A stretch of 64,000 nucleotides of DNA from Metabacillus halosaccharovorans (GTDB lineage: Bacteria > Bacillota > Bacilli > Bacillales > Bacillaceae). The number at the start of each line of letters is the position of its first letter. The stretch's first letter is position 1. The stretch covers positions 1,178,001-1,242,000 of the forward strand of contig NZ_KV917371.1 in NCBI RefSeq assembly GCF_002019635.1, given 5' to 3'. A program made the translations under genes and the position numbers. The notes under the pieces were generated by a model. The model did no database searches. It saw only the letters and a program-made list of their open reading frames with translations, and was not told the DNA's origin. Positions 44,436 to 53,938 of this stretch are shown here, piece by piece.

Positions 44436-45614
44436 TTAAACTTCTATCATAATCGCATCACCTTGACCGCCACCTGAGCAGATTGCCGCAATCCCAATTC
44501 CTCCGCCTCTTCGCTTTAATTCGTGAATGAGAGTAATGAGTATTCTCGCTCCGCTCGCACCGATCGGATGTCCAAGCGCTACTGCGCCACCATTTACATT
44601 GACCTTTTCAGGATCAAGATTTGCCAGTTGGTTTGCAGCCAACGCCACTGTCGCAAAAGCTTCATTGATTTCAAACAAGTCAATTTCTTCAACTGATTTT
44701 CCTGTTTTCCTTAATAGTTCATTAATGACAAGTCCAGGTGTTTTCGGAAAATCTCCTGCCTCACCAGCGATGGCTGTATGAGCTAAAATGGTTGCAAGAG
44801 GTTCTCTGCCTTCTTTTAGAGCCTTTTCCTCACTCATAAGAACAAGGGCAGCTGCTCCATCATTTATTCCCGGGGCATTTCCAGCTGTTATTGTTCCGTC
44901 ATGGTCAAAAACAGGAGACAACTTAGCTAAACGTTCGATTGATGTATCTTTTCGCAGTGCTTCATCTTTGTCGACGATGATTGGATCTCCCTTTCGTTGC
45001 GGCACTGATACGGGAGTGATTTCTTCTGCCAGAATCCCTGACTCTTGAGCAGCAACTGCCCGCTTATGACTTCTTAATGCCCACTCATCCTGCTGTTCTC
45101 TCGTAATCTCGAGCTCCTTTGAGGTGCTGTTTCCGTATGTTCCCATATGGACGCCAGTAAAGCTGCATGTTAATCCGTCATGAATCATTAAATCCTTCAC
45201 CGGATGATCACCCATTCTTAAGCCCCATCTTGCCTTTGGCATGATATAAGGTGCATTGCTCATTGATTCCATCCCACCTGCGACGATCACTTCTTCATCA
45301 CCTGCACGAATGATTTGGTCAGCCATTGTGACACTTCTTAAACCAGATGCACACACTTTATTCACGGTTTCTGTTTTCACATTCCAAGGTAAGTTTGCAG
45401 CGCGTGCGGCTTGGCGCGAAGGGATTTGTCCCTGCCCGCCTTGCAGGACATTTCCTAAAATCACTTCTTGTACATCTTCAGCTTGAACCTTTGCTCTTGA
45501 TAGTGCTTCTTTTATCACAATTCCGCCCAGTTCTGCGGCTGTTAATGTTGACAATGCTCCACCAAATTTTCCAATCGGTGTTCTCACGCCACTTAAAATC
45601 ACTGTTTTTGCCAT
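44436..45614 (-). CDS. Acetyl-CoA C-acetyltransferase (thiolase, MmgA-like)
   Basis: 392 residues. It condenses two acetyl-CoA or cleaves 3-ketoacyl-CoA. The acyl-accepting Cys is in [14 protein letters not shown] near residue 88; the catalytic His in [16 protein letters not shown] near 348; and the second Cys in [12 protein letters not shown] near 378. RBS is GGGGAG, ATG at 45614. The 126-bp gap to fadF upstream carries a cre site, a FadR-like palindrome and a hairpin, so it may start its own transcript. Confidence 0.95.
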   Translation of the reverse strand: MAKTVILSGVRTPIGKFGGALSTLTAAELGGIVIKEALSRAKVQAEDVQEVILGNVLQGGQGQIPSRQAARAANLPWNVKTETVNKVCASGLRSVTMADQIIRAGDEEVIVAGGMESMSNAPYIMPKARWGLRMGDHPVKDLMIHDGLTCSFTGVHMGTYGNSTSKELEITREQQDEWALRSHKRAVAAQESGILAEEITPVSVPQRKGDPIIVDKDEALRKDTSIERLAKLSPVFDHDGTITAGNAPGINDGAAALVLMSEEKALKEGREPLATILAHTAIAGEAGDFPKTPGLVINELLRKTGKSVEEIDLFEINEAFATVALAANQLANLDPEKVNVNGGAVALGHPIGASGARILITLIHELKRRGGGIGIAAICSGGGQGDAIMIEV

Positions 45615-45636
45615 ATATAATCTCCCCTTCGATGTT

Positions 45637-45650
45637 AGTAAACGCTTACA
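45637..45650 (-). promoter_or_regulatory. CcpA cre site before the thiolase gene
   Basis: TGTAAGCGTTTACT matches the cre consensus TGNAANCGNWNNCW at every fixed position. It lies 23 bases upstream of the thiolase start, suitable for catabolite repression of acyl-CoA degradation. Confidence 0.8.
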
Positions 45651-45654
45651 ACTT

Positions 45655-45672
45655 TGACTGAACGCTCGCTCA
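45655..45672. promoter_or_regulatory. FadR-like operator before the thiolase gene
   Basis: TGACTGAACGCTCGCTCA is an imperfect palindrome with TGA-N-TGA/TCN-CTCA half sites. It resembles the B. subtilis FadR consensus (TGAATGA...TCATTCA) and the better site at 48072-48089. Confidence 0.6.
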
Positions 45673-45686
45673 ATTTCTTTTCAATT

Positions 45687-45709
45687 AAAGAGGGGTATAC
45701 CCCCTCTTT
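45687..45709. terminator. Hairpin between fadF and the thiolase gene
   Basis: AAAGAGGGG pairs with CCCCTCTTT around a short loop with one extra C. The T-tract is better on the plus strand; on the minus strand it is TTTAATTG, so termination after fadF is probably partial. Confidence 0.5.
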
Positions 45710-45739
45710 TTATTTTAGCTTATCAATCTTTGAAAATGT

Positions 45740-47854
45740 CTATGAAACTTGCTCATTTCGTTCGCCAAAAATCGACTTCTCTAATAGTTCTGCTACATCA
45801 TAGGTGCTCACGGCTTCTTCCACTTCCTTCGCCTTCGTCCCATCACTTAGCATTGTTAAACAGTACGGACATCCAGAACTGATAACAGACGGGTTAACAG
45901 CCAAAGCCTGCTCTGTTCTTGCGACATTTATGCGGCTTCCTGTATCTTCCTCCGTCCACATTAAGCCCCCGCCTGCACCACAGCACATACCCTTTTCACG
46001 ATTTCGTTCCATTTCAACAAGCTTCACACCAGGTATTGCTTTTAAAATATTTCTTGGTGCATCATACACTTCATTGTATCTTCCTAAATAACAGGAATCA
46101 TGGAAGGTAATCGTCTCGTTAACTGGAAGTGTTGGTTTTAACTTTCCTGATGCCACTAACTCAGCAAGTAATTCAGTATGGTGATAAACTTCAGCTTCAA
46201 GACCAAAATCCGGGTATTCATTTTTAAAAATGTTGTAAGCATGCGGATCAATCGTGACGATTTTCTTAACATCATTTTTCATGAATTCATCGATGTTTTT
46301 TGTTGCAAGCTCTTGGAATAAAAATTCATTTCCTAAGCGGCGCGGTGTGTCTCCGGAGTTTTTCTCTTTGTTTCCAAGAATCGCAAACTTCACACCTGCT
46401 TCATTTAAGAGCTTTGCGAATGATAGGGCAACCTTTTGGCTGCGATTATCATAAGAACCCATGGAACCAACCCAAAATAAGTACTCAAACTCTTCTCCCG
46501 CTTTGCTCATTTCTTTCACTGTAGGAACGATCACATCGGAACGAGCTTCACGCCATGTTTCTTTTTCCTTACGGTTAAGCCCCCATGGATTTCCTTGGCG
46601 TTCTATATTCGTCATTGCGCGTTGTGCATCTGCATCCATTTTACCTTCTGTTAAAACAAGATAGCGGCGCATATCAATGATTTTATCAACATGCTCATTC
46701 ATAACAGGACATTGATCCTCACAATTACGACATGTTGTACAAGCCCAGATCTCTTCTTCTGTAATCACATCTCCGATTAAAGAAGCATGATATCCCGAAG
46801 TTGTAGCCGCAGATTCCTGTGCACCTGAGCTTGATGCCATCATTGCAATTTGATTTCCCTTTGTGTTACTGAATGCAACGGCCGGAACCCATGGTTGCTT
46901 TTGCGTCACAGCGGCACCTGTAAAGGTTAGATGATCTCTCAGTTTAATAATTAAATCCATTGGTGACAGCATTTTTCCTGTTCCTGTTGCCGGGCACATA
47001 TTTGTACAACGGCCACATTCTACACAGGCATATAAATCAATTAATTGCGGTTGTGTGAATTCCTCAATCTTTCCGACTCCAAAGGTTTCCTGTGTTTCAT
47101 CTTCAAAATCGATTTTTTCAAGCTTCCCCGGGTTTGTTGTGCGATTAAAATACACATTTGCCGGTCCTGCAATTAAGTGTGCATGCTTTGATTGAGGTAC
47201 ATATACTAAAAACGTTAATAAAAACAGCAAGTGAACCCACCATGCGATATAGAACAGGACGATGGATCCCGTCTCTCCTACAAACCCTAGAATAAAGGCG
47301 AAAGAAGATGCGAGCGGTTCAGACCAGGTTAGGTCATGATTATGCCAAATAAGTCCCATTCCATTTCCCAGTAACACAGAAAGCATTAGGCCGCCGATAA
47401 AAAGTAAGACAAGCCCTGATTTAAAGCCCCTTTTTAATCGTACAAGCTTTTCAACATAGCGCCGATGAAATGCCCAAACAACTGCCACTAAAATCATAAA
47501 TGTAACAATCTCCTGGAAAAATGTGAAAGCCGGGTATAGCGGTCCAAGCGGAAGATGCGCTCCCGGTAAAAGACCCTTGATAATGAAGTCAATTGCCCCG
47601 AATTGAACAAGAATAAAACCATAGAAAAACATCACATGGATAATGCCGCTCTTTTTATCCTTTAACAGCTTTTTTTGACCAAATACATTCACCCATATTT
47701 TTTCAAGCCGCTCCTTCACTTTCCCATCGAATTCAACCTTTTTTCCTAGCTTGATGTACGCCATCCTCGTGCGGATTAAATAAACAAAAAGATGAATTGC
47801 GTAAGCGGCTACAAATAAAAATGCTACAAAATTAATCCATAATAATGCATCCAC
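45740..47854 (-). CDS. fadF: FadF-type iron-sulfur electron-transfer membrane protein
   Basis: About 704 residues. The N-terminal third has several membrane helices (ALLWINFVAFLFVAAYAIHL onward; a NarI-like region). Then come two [4Fe-4S] motifs, CVECGRCTNMCPATG and CTTCRNCEDQCPV, and two CCG-type domains, CYLGRYNEV...CCGAGGGLMW and CPYCLTML, as in heterodisulfide reductase subunits. It is nearly collinear with B. subtilis YwjF/FadF, thought to carry electrons from fatty-acid oxidation (via ETF) to the quinone pool. The GTG start at 47854 follows GGGGGA; a TTG five codons upstream overlaps that site. The promoter and operator lie at 48061-48090. Confidence 0.92.
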   Translation of the reverse strand: MDALLWINFVAFLFVAAYAIHLFVYLIRTRMAYIKLGKKVEFDGKVKERLEKIWVNVFGQKKLLKDKKSGIIHVMFFYGFILVQFGAIDFIIKGLLPGAHLPLGPLYPAFTFFQEIVTFMILVAVVWAFHRRYVEKLVRLKRGFKSGLVLLFIGGLMLSVLLGNGMGLIWHNHDLTWSEPLASSFAFILGFVGETGSIVLFYIAWWVHLLFLLTFLVYVPQSKHAHLIAGPANVYFNRTTNPGKLEKIDFEDETQETFGVGKIEEFTQPQLIDLYACVECGRCTNMCPATGTGKMLSPMDLIIKLRDHLTFTGAAVTQKQPWVPAVAFSNTKGNQIAMMASSSGAQESAATTSGYHASLIGDVITEEEIWACTTCRNCEDQCPVMNEHVDKIIDMRRYLVLTEGKMDADAQRAMTNIERQGNPWGLNRKEKETWREARSDVIVPTVKEMSKAGEEFEYLFWVGSMGSYDNRSQKVALSFAKLLNEAGVKFAILGNKEKNSGDTPRRLGNEFLFQELATKNIDEFMKNDVKKIVTIDPHAYNIFKNEYPDFGLEAEVYHHTELLAELVASGKLKPTLPVNETITFHDSCYLGRYNEVYDAPRNILKAIPGVKLVEMERNREKGMCCGAGGGLMWTEEDTGSRINVARTEQALAVNPSVISSGCPYCLTMLSDGTKAKEVEEAVSTYDVAELLEKSIFGERNEQVS

Positions 47855-47904
47855 TTTTGTTTCCCCCAATCTCCCATTTGTTGCGGTCTATGTCTTTCCC
47901 CTAT

Positions 47905-48018
47905 GAAAAGCGTAAGCGCCTTGGTCAGCCTCAGGCAAATAAGACGCAAATGAATAGAAGACGTTCTTTGTCTTCAATTCATTTGTGGCTAGGCGCTGGA
48001 GCTAGACACTAAAACTAA
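47905..48018. repeat. Structured dispersed repeat, family A copy 4 (short form)
   Basis: A 114-bp form lacking the middle GACTGCACTTGCACGTC segment. CAAATGAAT (47947-47955) pairs with ATTCATTTG (47977-47985); GAAGAC (47957-47962) pairs with GTCTTC (47970-47975) around GTTCTTT. The ends AAGCGCC and GGCGCT are inverted. It lies in the fadF leader between promoter and start codon. Confidence 0.85.
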
Positions 48019-48060
48019 GTACAAAATTTTACCCTACCTTTAACATTTCATTATACTCCT

Positions 48061-48090
48061 ATCATAATAAATGAATGAGCATTCAGTCAA
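48061..48090 (-). promoter_or_regulatory. fadF promoter
   Basis: Minus-strand -35 TTGACT (48085-48090), 18-bp spacer, -10 TATGAT (48061-48066). The FadR-like operator overlaps the -35 and the spacer. The leader to the fadF start is about 200 bases and contains family A copy 4. Confidence 0.8.
48072..48089. promoter_or_regulatory. FadR-like operator on the fadF promoter
   Basis: TGAATGAGCATTCAGTCA, close to the FadR consensus with half sites TGAATGA and TCAGTCA. It covers the -35/spacer of fadF, the position expected for a repressor released by long-chain acyl-CoA. In B. subtilis the fadF-acdA-rpoE unit is a FadR target. Confidence 0.75.
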
Positions 48091-48213
48091 TACCTTTTGT
48101 TTCTTTGTACAATGTATTCTTTTCTATAGGAAATATGCCGTGTACATAAAAATGTGAAGTTGCGCAAAACCTATTAGGAAATGGTGCAGGAATGCTGCTA
48201 GGAGGTATGCTGG

Positions 48214-49416
48214 TTGAAACTATTTTTCATCTTGAGCTTTATCATAGTGGCAATTATTTGTTGGTGTATTGTCGATTATCACCTTGGACGAAAAAGTCAT
48301 CTTCTTAAGTCTAAATACACACAGTATCCACCTAGAAAAAGTGATATTACCTTATTCACTGATGGCGATTCTTTATACAAGGATTTGTTTGAGCACATTA
48401 AAAATAGCCGAAAAAGTGTTCACGTGTTATTCTTTATCATAAAAAATGATCAGATTAGCCATGAGTTCCTATCTCTTTTAGGTGAAAAGGCGAGTCAGGG
48501 TGTTGAGGTCAGACTTCTTATTGATTATGTTGGCAGCTCTAAATTAACAAAAAAGAAAATGACCCTTTTAAAAGAAAAAGGTGTAAAGGTTGTTTACTCT
48601 CATAAGCCGAAGTTTCCGTTTCTTTTTTACACTCTTCAAGCCCGAAATCACCGAAAAATTACCGTTATTGACGGTGTAATCGGCTATTTAGGCGGTTTTA
48701 ACATTGGCAAGGAATACATTGGACAAGATCCAAAGCTTGGGTTTTGGAGAGATTTTCACCTCAAATTAACCGGTGAAGGTGTGACAGATTTACAGACGCA
48801 ATTTTTAACTGATTGGTTTGATTCAACCGGTGAAAATGACTTGAAGGAAACACAGTATTTTCCAGAACAGGTTACAGGTAAAAGCACCCAAATGTTTATT
48901 TCTACATATGGTGAAAACCTGGAAAAACATTTTATTTCATTTATTCAAGACGCAAAATATGAAATAATCATATGTTCTCCATATTTTATTCCCGGGAAAA
49001 AAATACTCAATGAATTGTTATCTGCTTTATCAAGAGGGGTAAAGGTTAAGATTACAGTACCAATGAATAAAGATCATCCATTAGTAAAGGAAGCATCTTA
49101 TCCTTACTTCCGCCCCCTTCTGCTAGCAGGGTGTGAAATTTATCAGTTTTACCATGGTTTTTATCATGCCAAGATGGTTATGATTGATGACGATTTTTGT
49201 GATATAGGCACAGCAAACTTTGATAAACGAAGCTTCTATTTAAATGATGAAATGAACTGTTTAATTTACGATAAAAAGCTAATTGAGGAGATCAAACAGT
49301 TTGTTTACACAGATTTTCGTCGCTCACAATTATTAACATATGAGAAGTATCAAAAGAGACCTTTTTCTCAGCGGATAAAAGAGGTATTTGCTACACTAGT
49401 GTCTCAATTTTTATAG
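48214..49416 (+). CDS. ywjE: Phospholipase D-type cardiolipin synthase, ClsB/YwjE-like
   Basis: 400 residues: an N-terminal membrane helix (KLFFILSFIIVAIICWCIVD) and two HKD-type phosphatidyltransferase modules. HxK motifs are NHRKITVIDGVIGYLGG near residue 145-150 and YHAKMVMIDDDFCDIGTANFD near 315. It is expected to join phosphatidylglycerol molecules into cardiolipin at the membrane. The start is TTG, eight bases after AGGAGG at 48200-48205. In B. subtilis ywjE stands beside fadF and ywjD, as here. Gene uvsE follows after 21 bp. Confidence 0.88.
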   Translation: MKLFFILSFIIVAIICWCIVDYHLGRKSHLLKSKYTQYPPRKSDITLFTDGDSLYKDLFEHIKNSRKSVHVLFFIIKNDQISHEFLSLLGEKASQGVEVRLLIDYVGSSKLTKKKMTLLKEKGVKVVYSHKPKFPFLFYTLQARNHRKITVIDGVIGYLGGFNIGKEYIGQDPKLGFWRDFHLKLTGEGVTDLQTQFLTDWFDSTGENDLKETQYFPEQVTGKSTQMFISTYGENLEKHFISFIQDAKYEIIICSPYFIPGKKILNELLSALSRGVKVKITVPMNKDHPLVKEASYPYFRPLLLAGCEIYQFYHGFYHAKMVMIDDDFCDIGTANFDKRSFYLNDEMNCLIYDKKLIEEIKQFVYTDFRRSQLLTYEKYQKRPFSQRIKEVFATLVSQFL

Positions 49417-49437
49417 AACCGGCAAAGGAGGAGTCCA

Positions 49438-50394
49438 ATGATTATTCGATTTGGATATGTATCACATGCACTTTCCCTTTGGGACTGCTCCCCTGCTAAA
49501 TCCTTAACGTTTACTCGTTGGAAAAAACTCGACGTAGAAGAGCGTCATGACCAGCTTTTATATGTCACAAAGCAAAACCTGGAACATACATTGCGGATGT
49601 TACACTACAATATCGCCCACGAAATATGGGTTTATCGCTTATCCTCATCCATTGTTCCATTAGCGACACATCCTGATGTGCTTTGGGATTATCGGACCCC
49701 ATTTAAGGAACTTCTTTTGGAAATTGGGACACTGGTAAAAAAATACAAGCTGCGTGTAAGCTTTCATCCAAACCAATTTACACTATTTACGAGTGATAAA
49801 AAGCATATTACTGAAAATGCTGTTAGTGACATGTCTTATCATTATGATGTTCTGGAAGCAATGGGTCTTGCAGATGAGGCGATTATTAACATCCATGTTG
49901 GCGGGGCTTATGGGGACAAACAAAAAGCAACAGAGCGCTTCCATCAAAACATAAAAAGCTTGCCTTCACATATCAAAAAAAGAATGACACTTGAAAATGA
50001 TGATAAAACCTATACAACCTCGGAAACTTTAGCTATTTGCCAGAAGGAGCACATACCGCTTCTCTTTGATTACCACCACTTTATGGCGAATAAAGAAGAG
50101 GATGAAAAGGTTGAAGAGCTGCTGCCTAAGATCTTTCCAACATGGGAATGGGTTGGGCTGCACCCTAAAATTCATGTTTCTTCCCCTAAGTCTGAGAAGG
50201 AGTTTCGAAGTCATGCTGATTATGTAGACGCTGATTTTTTAATGCCTTTATTAAAGGTATTGAAAGAAATGAATGTTGATGTCGATTTTATGATTGAAGC
50301 GAAGCAAAAAGATAAAGCTGCATTGAAGCTTTGTGAAGATATATCGAGGATTCGGGGGGTAAAACGGATTGGTGGGGCTACGATTCTGTGGTAG
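49438..50394 (+). CDS. uvsE: UV damage endonuclease UvsE
   Basis: 318 residues, a TIM-barrel metal-dependent endonuclease (UVDE family) that nicks DNA 5' of UV photoproducts. Conserved residues are visible in [64 protein letters not shown] and [12 protein letters not shown], which carry the His, Glu and Asp metal ligands. In B. subtilis the homologue (ywjD) is expressed in sporulation. RBS AGGAGGAG; it is the second gene of a pair with the cardiolipin synthase gene. Confidence 0.93.
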   Translation: MIIRFGYVSHALSLWDCSPAKSLTFTRWKKLDVEERHDQLLYVTKQNLEHTLRMLHYNIAHEIWVYRLSSSIVPLATHPDVLWDYRTPFKELLLEIGTLVKKYKLRVSFHPNQFTLFTSDKKHITENAVSDMSYHYDVLEAMGLADEAIINIHVGGAYGDKQKATERFHQNIKSLPSHIKKRMTLENDDKTYTTSETLAICQKEHIPLLFDYHHFMANKEEDEKVEELLPKIFPTWEWVGLHPKIHVSSPKSEKEFRSHADYVDADFLMPLLKVLKEMNVDVDFMIEAKQKDKAALKLCEDISRIRGVKRIGGATILW

Positions 50395-50420
50395 CTTGTA
50401 CTTGGAATATAGGTTGTGGA

Positions 50421-50520
50421 GATTTATTTTCGATTCTCAGATTTTATTTGCTATTTTAGAGATTTATTTGCGATTCTAAGATTTTATTTGCTATTTTGAA
50501 TATTTATTTGCGATTAGACA
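50421..50520. repeat. Tandem array of exactly 20-bp period (copy 1)
   Basis: Five consecutive 20-bp units, such as GATTTATTTGCGATTCTAAG and ATTTTATTTGCTATTTTAGA, alternating so that units 1 and 3, and 2 and 4, are alike (40-bp higher order). It lies between the uvsE stop codon and a bidirectional terminator. A reverse-oriented relative lies at 58021-58130. Confidence 0.85.
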
Positions 50521-50546
50521 ATTATCGACTCATTTCGAGCAAAACA

Positions 50547-50576
50547 AAACTCAGATGCCCACAGCATCTGAGTTTT
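50547..50576. terminator. Bidirectional terminator between uvsE and argS
   Basis: AACTCAGATGC pairs perfectly with GCATCTGAGTT around a short loop, with A- and T-tracts on the two sides. Confidence 0.9.
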
Positions 50577-50580
50577 TCTT

Positions 50581-52251
50581 TTACATTTTTTCCGGAGCAG
50601 AAACCCCAATGATTGTTAACGCATTTTGAAGCGTTACTTGCGTTGCCTTCATTAGCCCAAGTCTTGCACGGCTTTTTTCTGTATTTTCAGGATCCAATAC
50701 TTTTTCAGCATTGTAGAAGCTGTGTAGTGTGGATGCCAAGTCATAAATATAATTTGTAATACGGTGAGGAATTCGTTTTTGCGCAGCTTCTGTGACAGCT
50801 TGCGGGAATTCTCCAAGCTTTTTCAATAAGTCGAATTCTTTTTCAGATGTGATTTCATCTAATTTTAGATTCTCTTCATATGAAAGTCCTTGTTCTTCAC
50901 CTTGGCGCAGCATGCTGCAAATACGTGCATGAGCATATTGCGCGTAGTAAACCGGGTTTTCGTTTGATGTAGAAACAGCTAAATCAAGGTCAAAGTCCAT
51001 ATGTGTGTCCGCACTTCTCATCGCAAAGAAATAACGTACTGCATCAAGACCAACTTCTTCGATTAAGTCTCTCATTGTGACAGCTTTTCCGGTACGTTTG
51101 CTCATTTTCATCTTCTCACCGTTTTTATATAGGTGAACAAGTTGAATGATTTCTACTTCAAGTGTATCTTTGCCATAGCCTAACGCTTCAATAGCTGCTT
51201 TCATACGTGGAATATAACCGTGGTGGTCTGCACCCCATACGTTAATCAGCTTTGTGAAGCCGCGGTCAAGCTTGTCCTTGTGATACGCGATATCTGGTGT
51301 TAAATATGTGTAGGAGCCGTCGTTTTTAATTAATACACGGTCCTTGTCATCACCGAACGTTGTAGAACGGAACCAAGTAGCCCCTTCTTCTTCATAGATA
51401 TGGCCTTTTTCTTTTAACGCAGCAAGTGCATTGTCAATTTTTCCGTTATGGTAAAGAGATGTTTCCGAATACCATACGTCAAAAGGTACACGAAACTCTT
51501 CCAGGTCCTCTTTTAATTTTGCCATTTCGTATTTTAAGCCGTACTCTCTGAAAAATGCTAAACGCTCATCACTTGATTGCTCAGCAAATTTATCGCCGTA
51601 CTCTTCGGCAAGCTTTTTCCCGATACCAATGATGTCTTCGCCATGATAGCCGTCCTCCGGCATTTCATTGTCTTTACCAAGTGCTTGGAAATAACGTGCT
51701 TCTACAGATAGAGCCAGGTTATTGATTTGGTTTCCTGCATCGTTTATGTAATATTCGCGGGATACATCATAGCCTGCTTTTGCTAAAACATTACATAATG
51801 AATCACCAACAGCCGCTCCACGTGCGTGACCTAGGTGAAGGTCACCGGTCGGATTTGCGGAAACAAACTCAACTTGTACTTTTTCATTTTTGCCCACATT
51901 CGTTTCACCATAGCTTGTGCCAGCTTTTAGAATGGATGGAATCAAATCTGTTAAATAACTGTTGTTCATATAAAAGTTAATAAAACCAGGACCAGCGATT
52001 TCAATTTTATCAATAGATCCTTTTTGCTTATCAAAATTCGCTACAATGTCTTCTGCGATCATACGCGGAGCTTTCTTTGCGACACGTGCAAGCTGCATCG
52101 CCATGTTTGTAGCGTAATCTCCATGTGCTTTTTCCTTAGGAAGCTCTAATAACACTTCAGGAATCTGTGCTTCTTCTGCTAAACCGGCTTTTATGACTGC
52201 CGCTTTAATTTCTTCTTTTAACCGTTCTTTTACTTGCTCAACGATGTTCAT
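50581..52251 (-). CDS. argS: Arginyl-tRNA synthetase
   Basis: 556 residues, normal length. It charges tRNA-Arg. The N-terminal additional domain precedes the class I signature [20 protein letters not shown] (HIGH motif as HLGH) near residue 130, and the KMSKR motif lies in [14 protein letters not shown]. The C-terminal anticodon-binding domain (DALRM type) ends with [12 protein letters not shown]. Its ATG overlaps the end of ywiB by four bases, as in B. subtilis. Confidence 0.98.
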   Translation of the reverse strand: MNIVEQVKERLKEEIKAAVIKAGLAEEAQIPEVLLELPKEKAHGDYATNMAMQLARVAKKAPRMIAEDIVANFDKQKGSIDKIEIAGPGFINFYMNNSYLTDLIPSILKAGTSYGETNVGKNEKVQVEFVSANPTGDLHLGHARGAAVGDSLCNVLAKAGYDVSREYYINDAGNQINNLALSVEARYFQALGKDNEMPEDGYHGEDIIGIGKKLAEEYGDKFAEQSSDERLAFFREYGLKYEMAKLKEDLEEFRVPFDVWYSETSLYHNGKIDNALAALKEKGHIYEEEGATWFRSTTFGDDKDRVLIKNDGSYTYLTPDIAYHKDKLDRGFTKLINVWGADHHGYIPRMKAAIEALGYGKDTLEVEIIQLVHLYKNGEKMKMSKRTGKAVTMRDLIEEVGLDAVRYFFAMRSADTHMDFDLDLAVSTSNENPVYYAQYAHARICSMLRQGEEQGLSYEENLKLDEITSEKEFDLLKKLGEFPQAVTEAAQKRIPHRITNYIYDLASTLHSFYNAEKVLDPENTEKSRARLGLMKATQVTLQNALTIIGVSAPEKM

Positions 52252-52679
52252 TTTTTGTCCTCCTTGTATGTGATCATCAGTTTATGTACATGTTTCTCAT
52301 TTTCGTCTATTTGCAAATCATATAAAATAACGAGCCTATCTTCAAGCTCTGTTTTATCTATTGTTAATGAGTTGGTGTTGATTTCAAGCTGAAGCTTACC
52401 AAATGGTGTCGCATAATCTGTCATTGTTTTTTGTCCTTGAATGAAACGCTGTTTCATTGTAACAGCTCCGGAACGCATGACTATGACTTCTTCAGGTGCG
52501 ATTTTCACCGTTGTTTTGACAGATCCAAGTTCATGCTGTTCATCATATCGCAGGTAAACGGTGTTACCCTTTAGAAATTGTTCACCTGTTGTGTTCATTT
52601 CAATTGTTTCTTTATCTTGTTCATGCTCTTTACGAATTTCAGATAAAACATGGATTTGAATAGGCGTGCTTTCTGACAT
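52248..52679 (-). CDS. ywiB: DUF1934 beta-barrel protein YwiB
   Basis: 143 residues, a calycin-like beta-barrel family. The pattern [35 protein letters not shown] and [13 protein letters not shown] shows alternating strands with the usual family residues. It is cytoplasmic and without a known enzymatic function. It is translationally coupled to argS by a four-base overlap. The start follows AAAGGGAG. Confidence 0.88.
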   Translation of the reverse strand: MSESTPIQIHVLSEIRKEHEQDKETIEMNTTGEQFLKGNTVYLRYDEQHELGSVKTTVKIAPEEVIVMRSGAVTMKQRFIQGQKTMTDYATPFGKLQLEINTNSLTIDKTELEDRLVILYDLQIDENEKHVHKLMITYKEDKK

Positions 52680-52755
52680 GTCGACACTCCCTTTCCATCA
52701 TTTCCTTTAACTTTAATAGTATAAAGAACCAAATGCAACTGCGCAAGAGGTGTTT

Positions 52756-52827
52756 GGGACGGAGGGACAGGTTCATTGTCCCGATTTTCCATTTTATTAC
52801 GGGACGCGGTACCTGTCCCCCTGGCCC
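52756..52827. repeat. GGGACAGG-type double palindrome, family D copy 1
   Basis: GGGACGGAGGGACAGGTTC ... TGTCCC ... GGGACGCGGTACCTGTCCCC..GGCCC. The two halves are each inverted repeats and are also complementary to each other, so it can fold as two hairpins or one long stem. Copy 2 lies at 55730-55792. Confidence 0.8.
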
Positions 52828-52840
52828 AATTACGACAAAA

Positions 52841-52871
52841 AGCGGCTAACCCTTTTTAAGGATTAGCCGCT
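52841..52871. terminator. CAP-domain gene terminator
   Basis: AGCGGCTAACCC pairs, with a mismatch, with GGATTAGCCGCT around TTTTTAA, followed on the minus strand by TTTTTG. Confidence 0.8.
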
Positions 52872-52883
52872 TATTTCTAAATG

Positions 52884-53594
52884 TTATTTTCCGATAAATT
52901 GTTGAGTCCAGTAGTTACCTTCTGCTACGTAGCCTACTCCAATGTGAGTGAAGTTTGAGCTTAGGATGTTTTGGCGGTGGCCTGAGCTGTTCATCCATGC
53001 GTTAACGACTTCTTGTGGAGTACGTTGGCCTTTGGCGATGTTTTCACCTGCTGCTTTATATGAGATGCCAAACTGTTTCATCATGTCAAATGGTGAACCA
53101 TATGTTGGGCTTGTATGTGAAAAGTAGTTATTCTTTTGCATGTCTAGTGATTTTTCACGTGCTACTTTGCTTAATTCAAGATCTACCTTTAAAGCTGGGA
53201 GTCCTTGCTTTGCACGCTCTTGATTTGTTAAGTCAACGACTTGCTGCTCATACTGACTTAATTGATAGCTTGCTTGTTCGTTTGTTTCTTCTGTTTGAGC
53301 CGGTTGCTGTTGAGCAGGCTGTTGTGTTACTGGCTTTTCAGTTGCTTGCTGCTGCTCAGTTTGTGTTTGTTCTTCTTTTGGTGCTTCTACTTCTTTTTGA
53401 GTAGTAGATTTCTGATAGTTGCTGAAATATTTTTTAATGAATTCATTGATTTGTTCTTGGTCTAGATTACCTGATTGATAGTAATAGACTTTTGCTTGTG
53501 TTGTGTTTGAAGCAGCATCTGCTTTTTGTGCAAGTGGATTTGCCATTAATAGAGCCGCACCTGCTACAACTGATAAAATGATTTTTTTCTTCAT
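52884..53594 (-). CDS. Secreted CAP/SCP-domain protein, YkwD-like
   Basis: 236 residues. Signal peptide (1-27, ending KADAASN); a region with YYYQSGNLDQEQINEFI; a Gln/Glu/Thr-rich linker (about 60-105); and a C-terminal CAP domain (about 112-236) opening with YEQQVVDLTNQERAKQGLPA and containing YFSHTSPTYGSPFDMM, AGENIAKGQ, VVNAWMNSSGHRQNIL and HIGVGYVAEG. The His and Glu residues in HTSPT, GENIA and SGHRQNIL line the conserved CAP cavity. It is exported; biochemical role is unknown for bacterial CAP proteins. RBS is AAGGAGGAT. It is a separate unit from argS. Confidence 0.93.
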   Translation of the reverse strand: MKKKIILSVVAGAALLMANPLAQKADAASNTTQAKVYYYQSGNLDQEQINEFIKKYFSNYQKSTTQKEVEAPKEEQTQTEQQQATEKPVTQQPAQQQPAQTEETNEQASYQLSQYEQQVVDLTNQERAKQGLPALKVDLELSKVAREKSLDMQKNNYFSHTSPTYGSPFDMMKQFGISYKAAGENIAKGQRTPQEVVNAWMNSSGHRQNILSSNFTHIGVGYVAEGNYWTQQFIGK

Positions 53595-53903
53595 GTATAT
53601 TCATCCTCCTTATCAACTCATGTGCTGACGAGACAATCGTAACATGTGTTTTTTTGTCATATTTGAGGATAATTTTAACAGTTAGTTACCATTATAGGCT
53701 GATGGTCTTATGCGGATTGACATAAGTCTCGGAATCTATCATTGTTTTCACCGATTTACTAGCAGGAACAAAACTTCCACCAAATAACCTAATTATTGGG
53801 AATTAATCCACTATTTTGGTCAAAACATCATGTTGACAAGGTTTTTCTAAAGCCTGTTTCTTTACATTTATATCGGTATTGTTACAATTTTTTCAATAAA
53901 AAA
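53595..53903. other. Spacer between CAP gene and speB
   Basis: About 310 bp, no gene or family repeat seen. It must contain the CAP gene promoter; no confident hexamers were assigned. Confidence 0.5.
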
Positions 53904-53928
53904 AGCCTGATACATCAAGTACCAGACT
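53904..53928 (-). terminator. speB terminator
   Basis: AGCCTGATAC pairs, with mismatches, with GTACCAGACT, followed on the minus strand by seven T. It lies 11 bases past the speB stop. Confidence 0.75.
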
Positions 53929-53938
53929 TCCAATCCGT

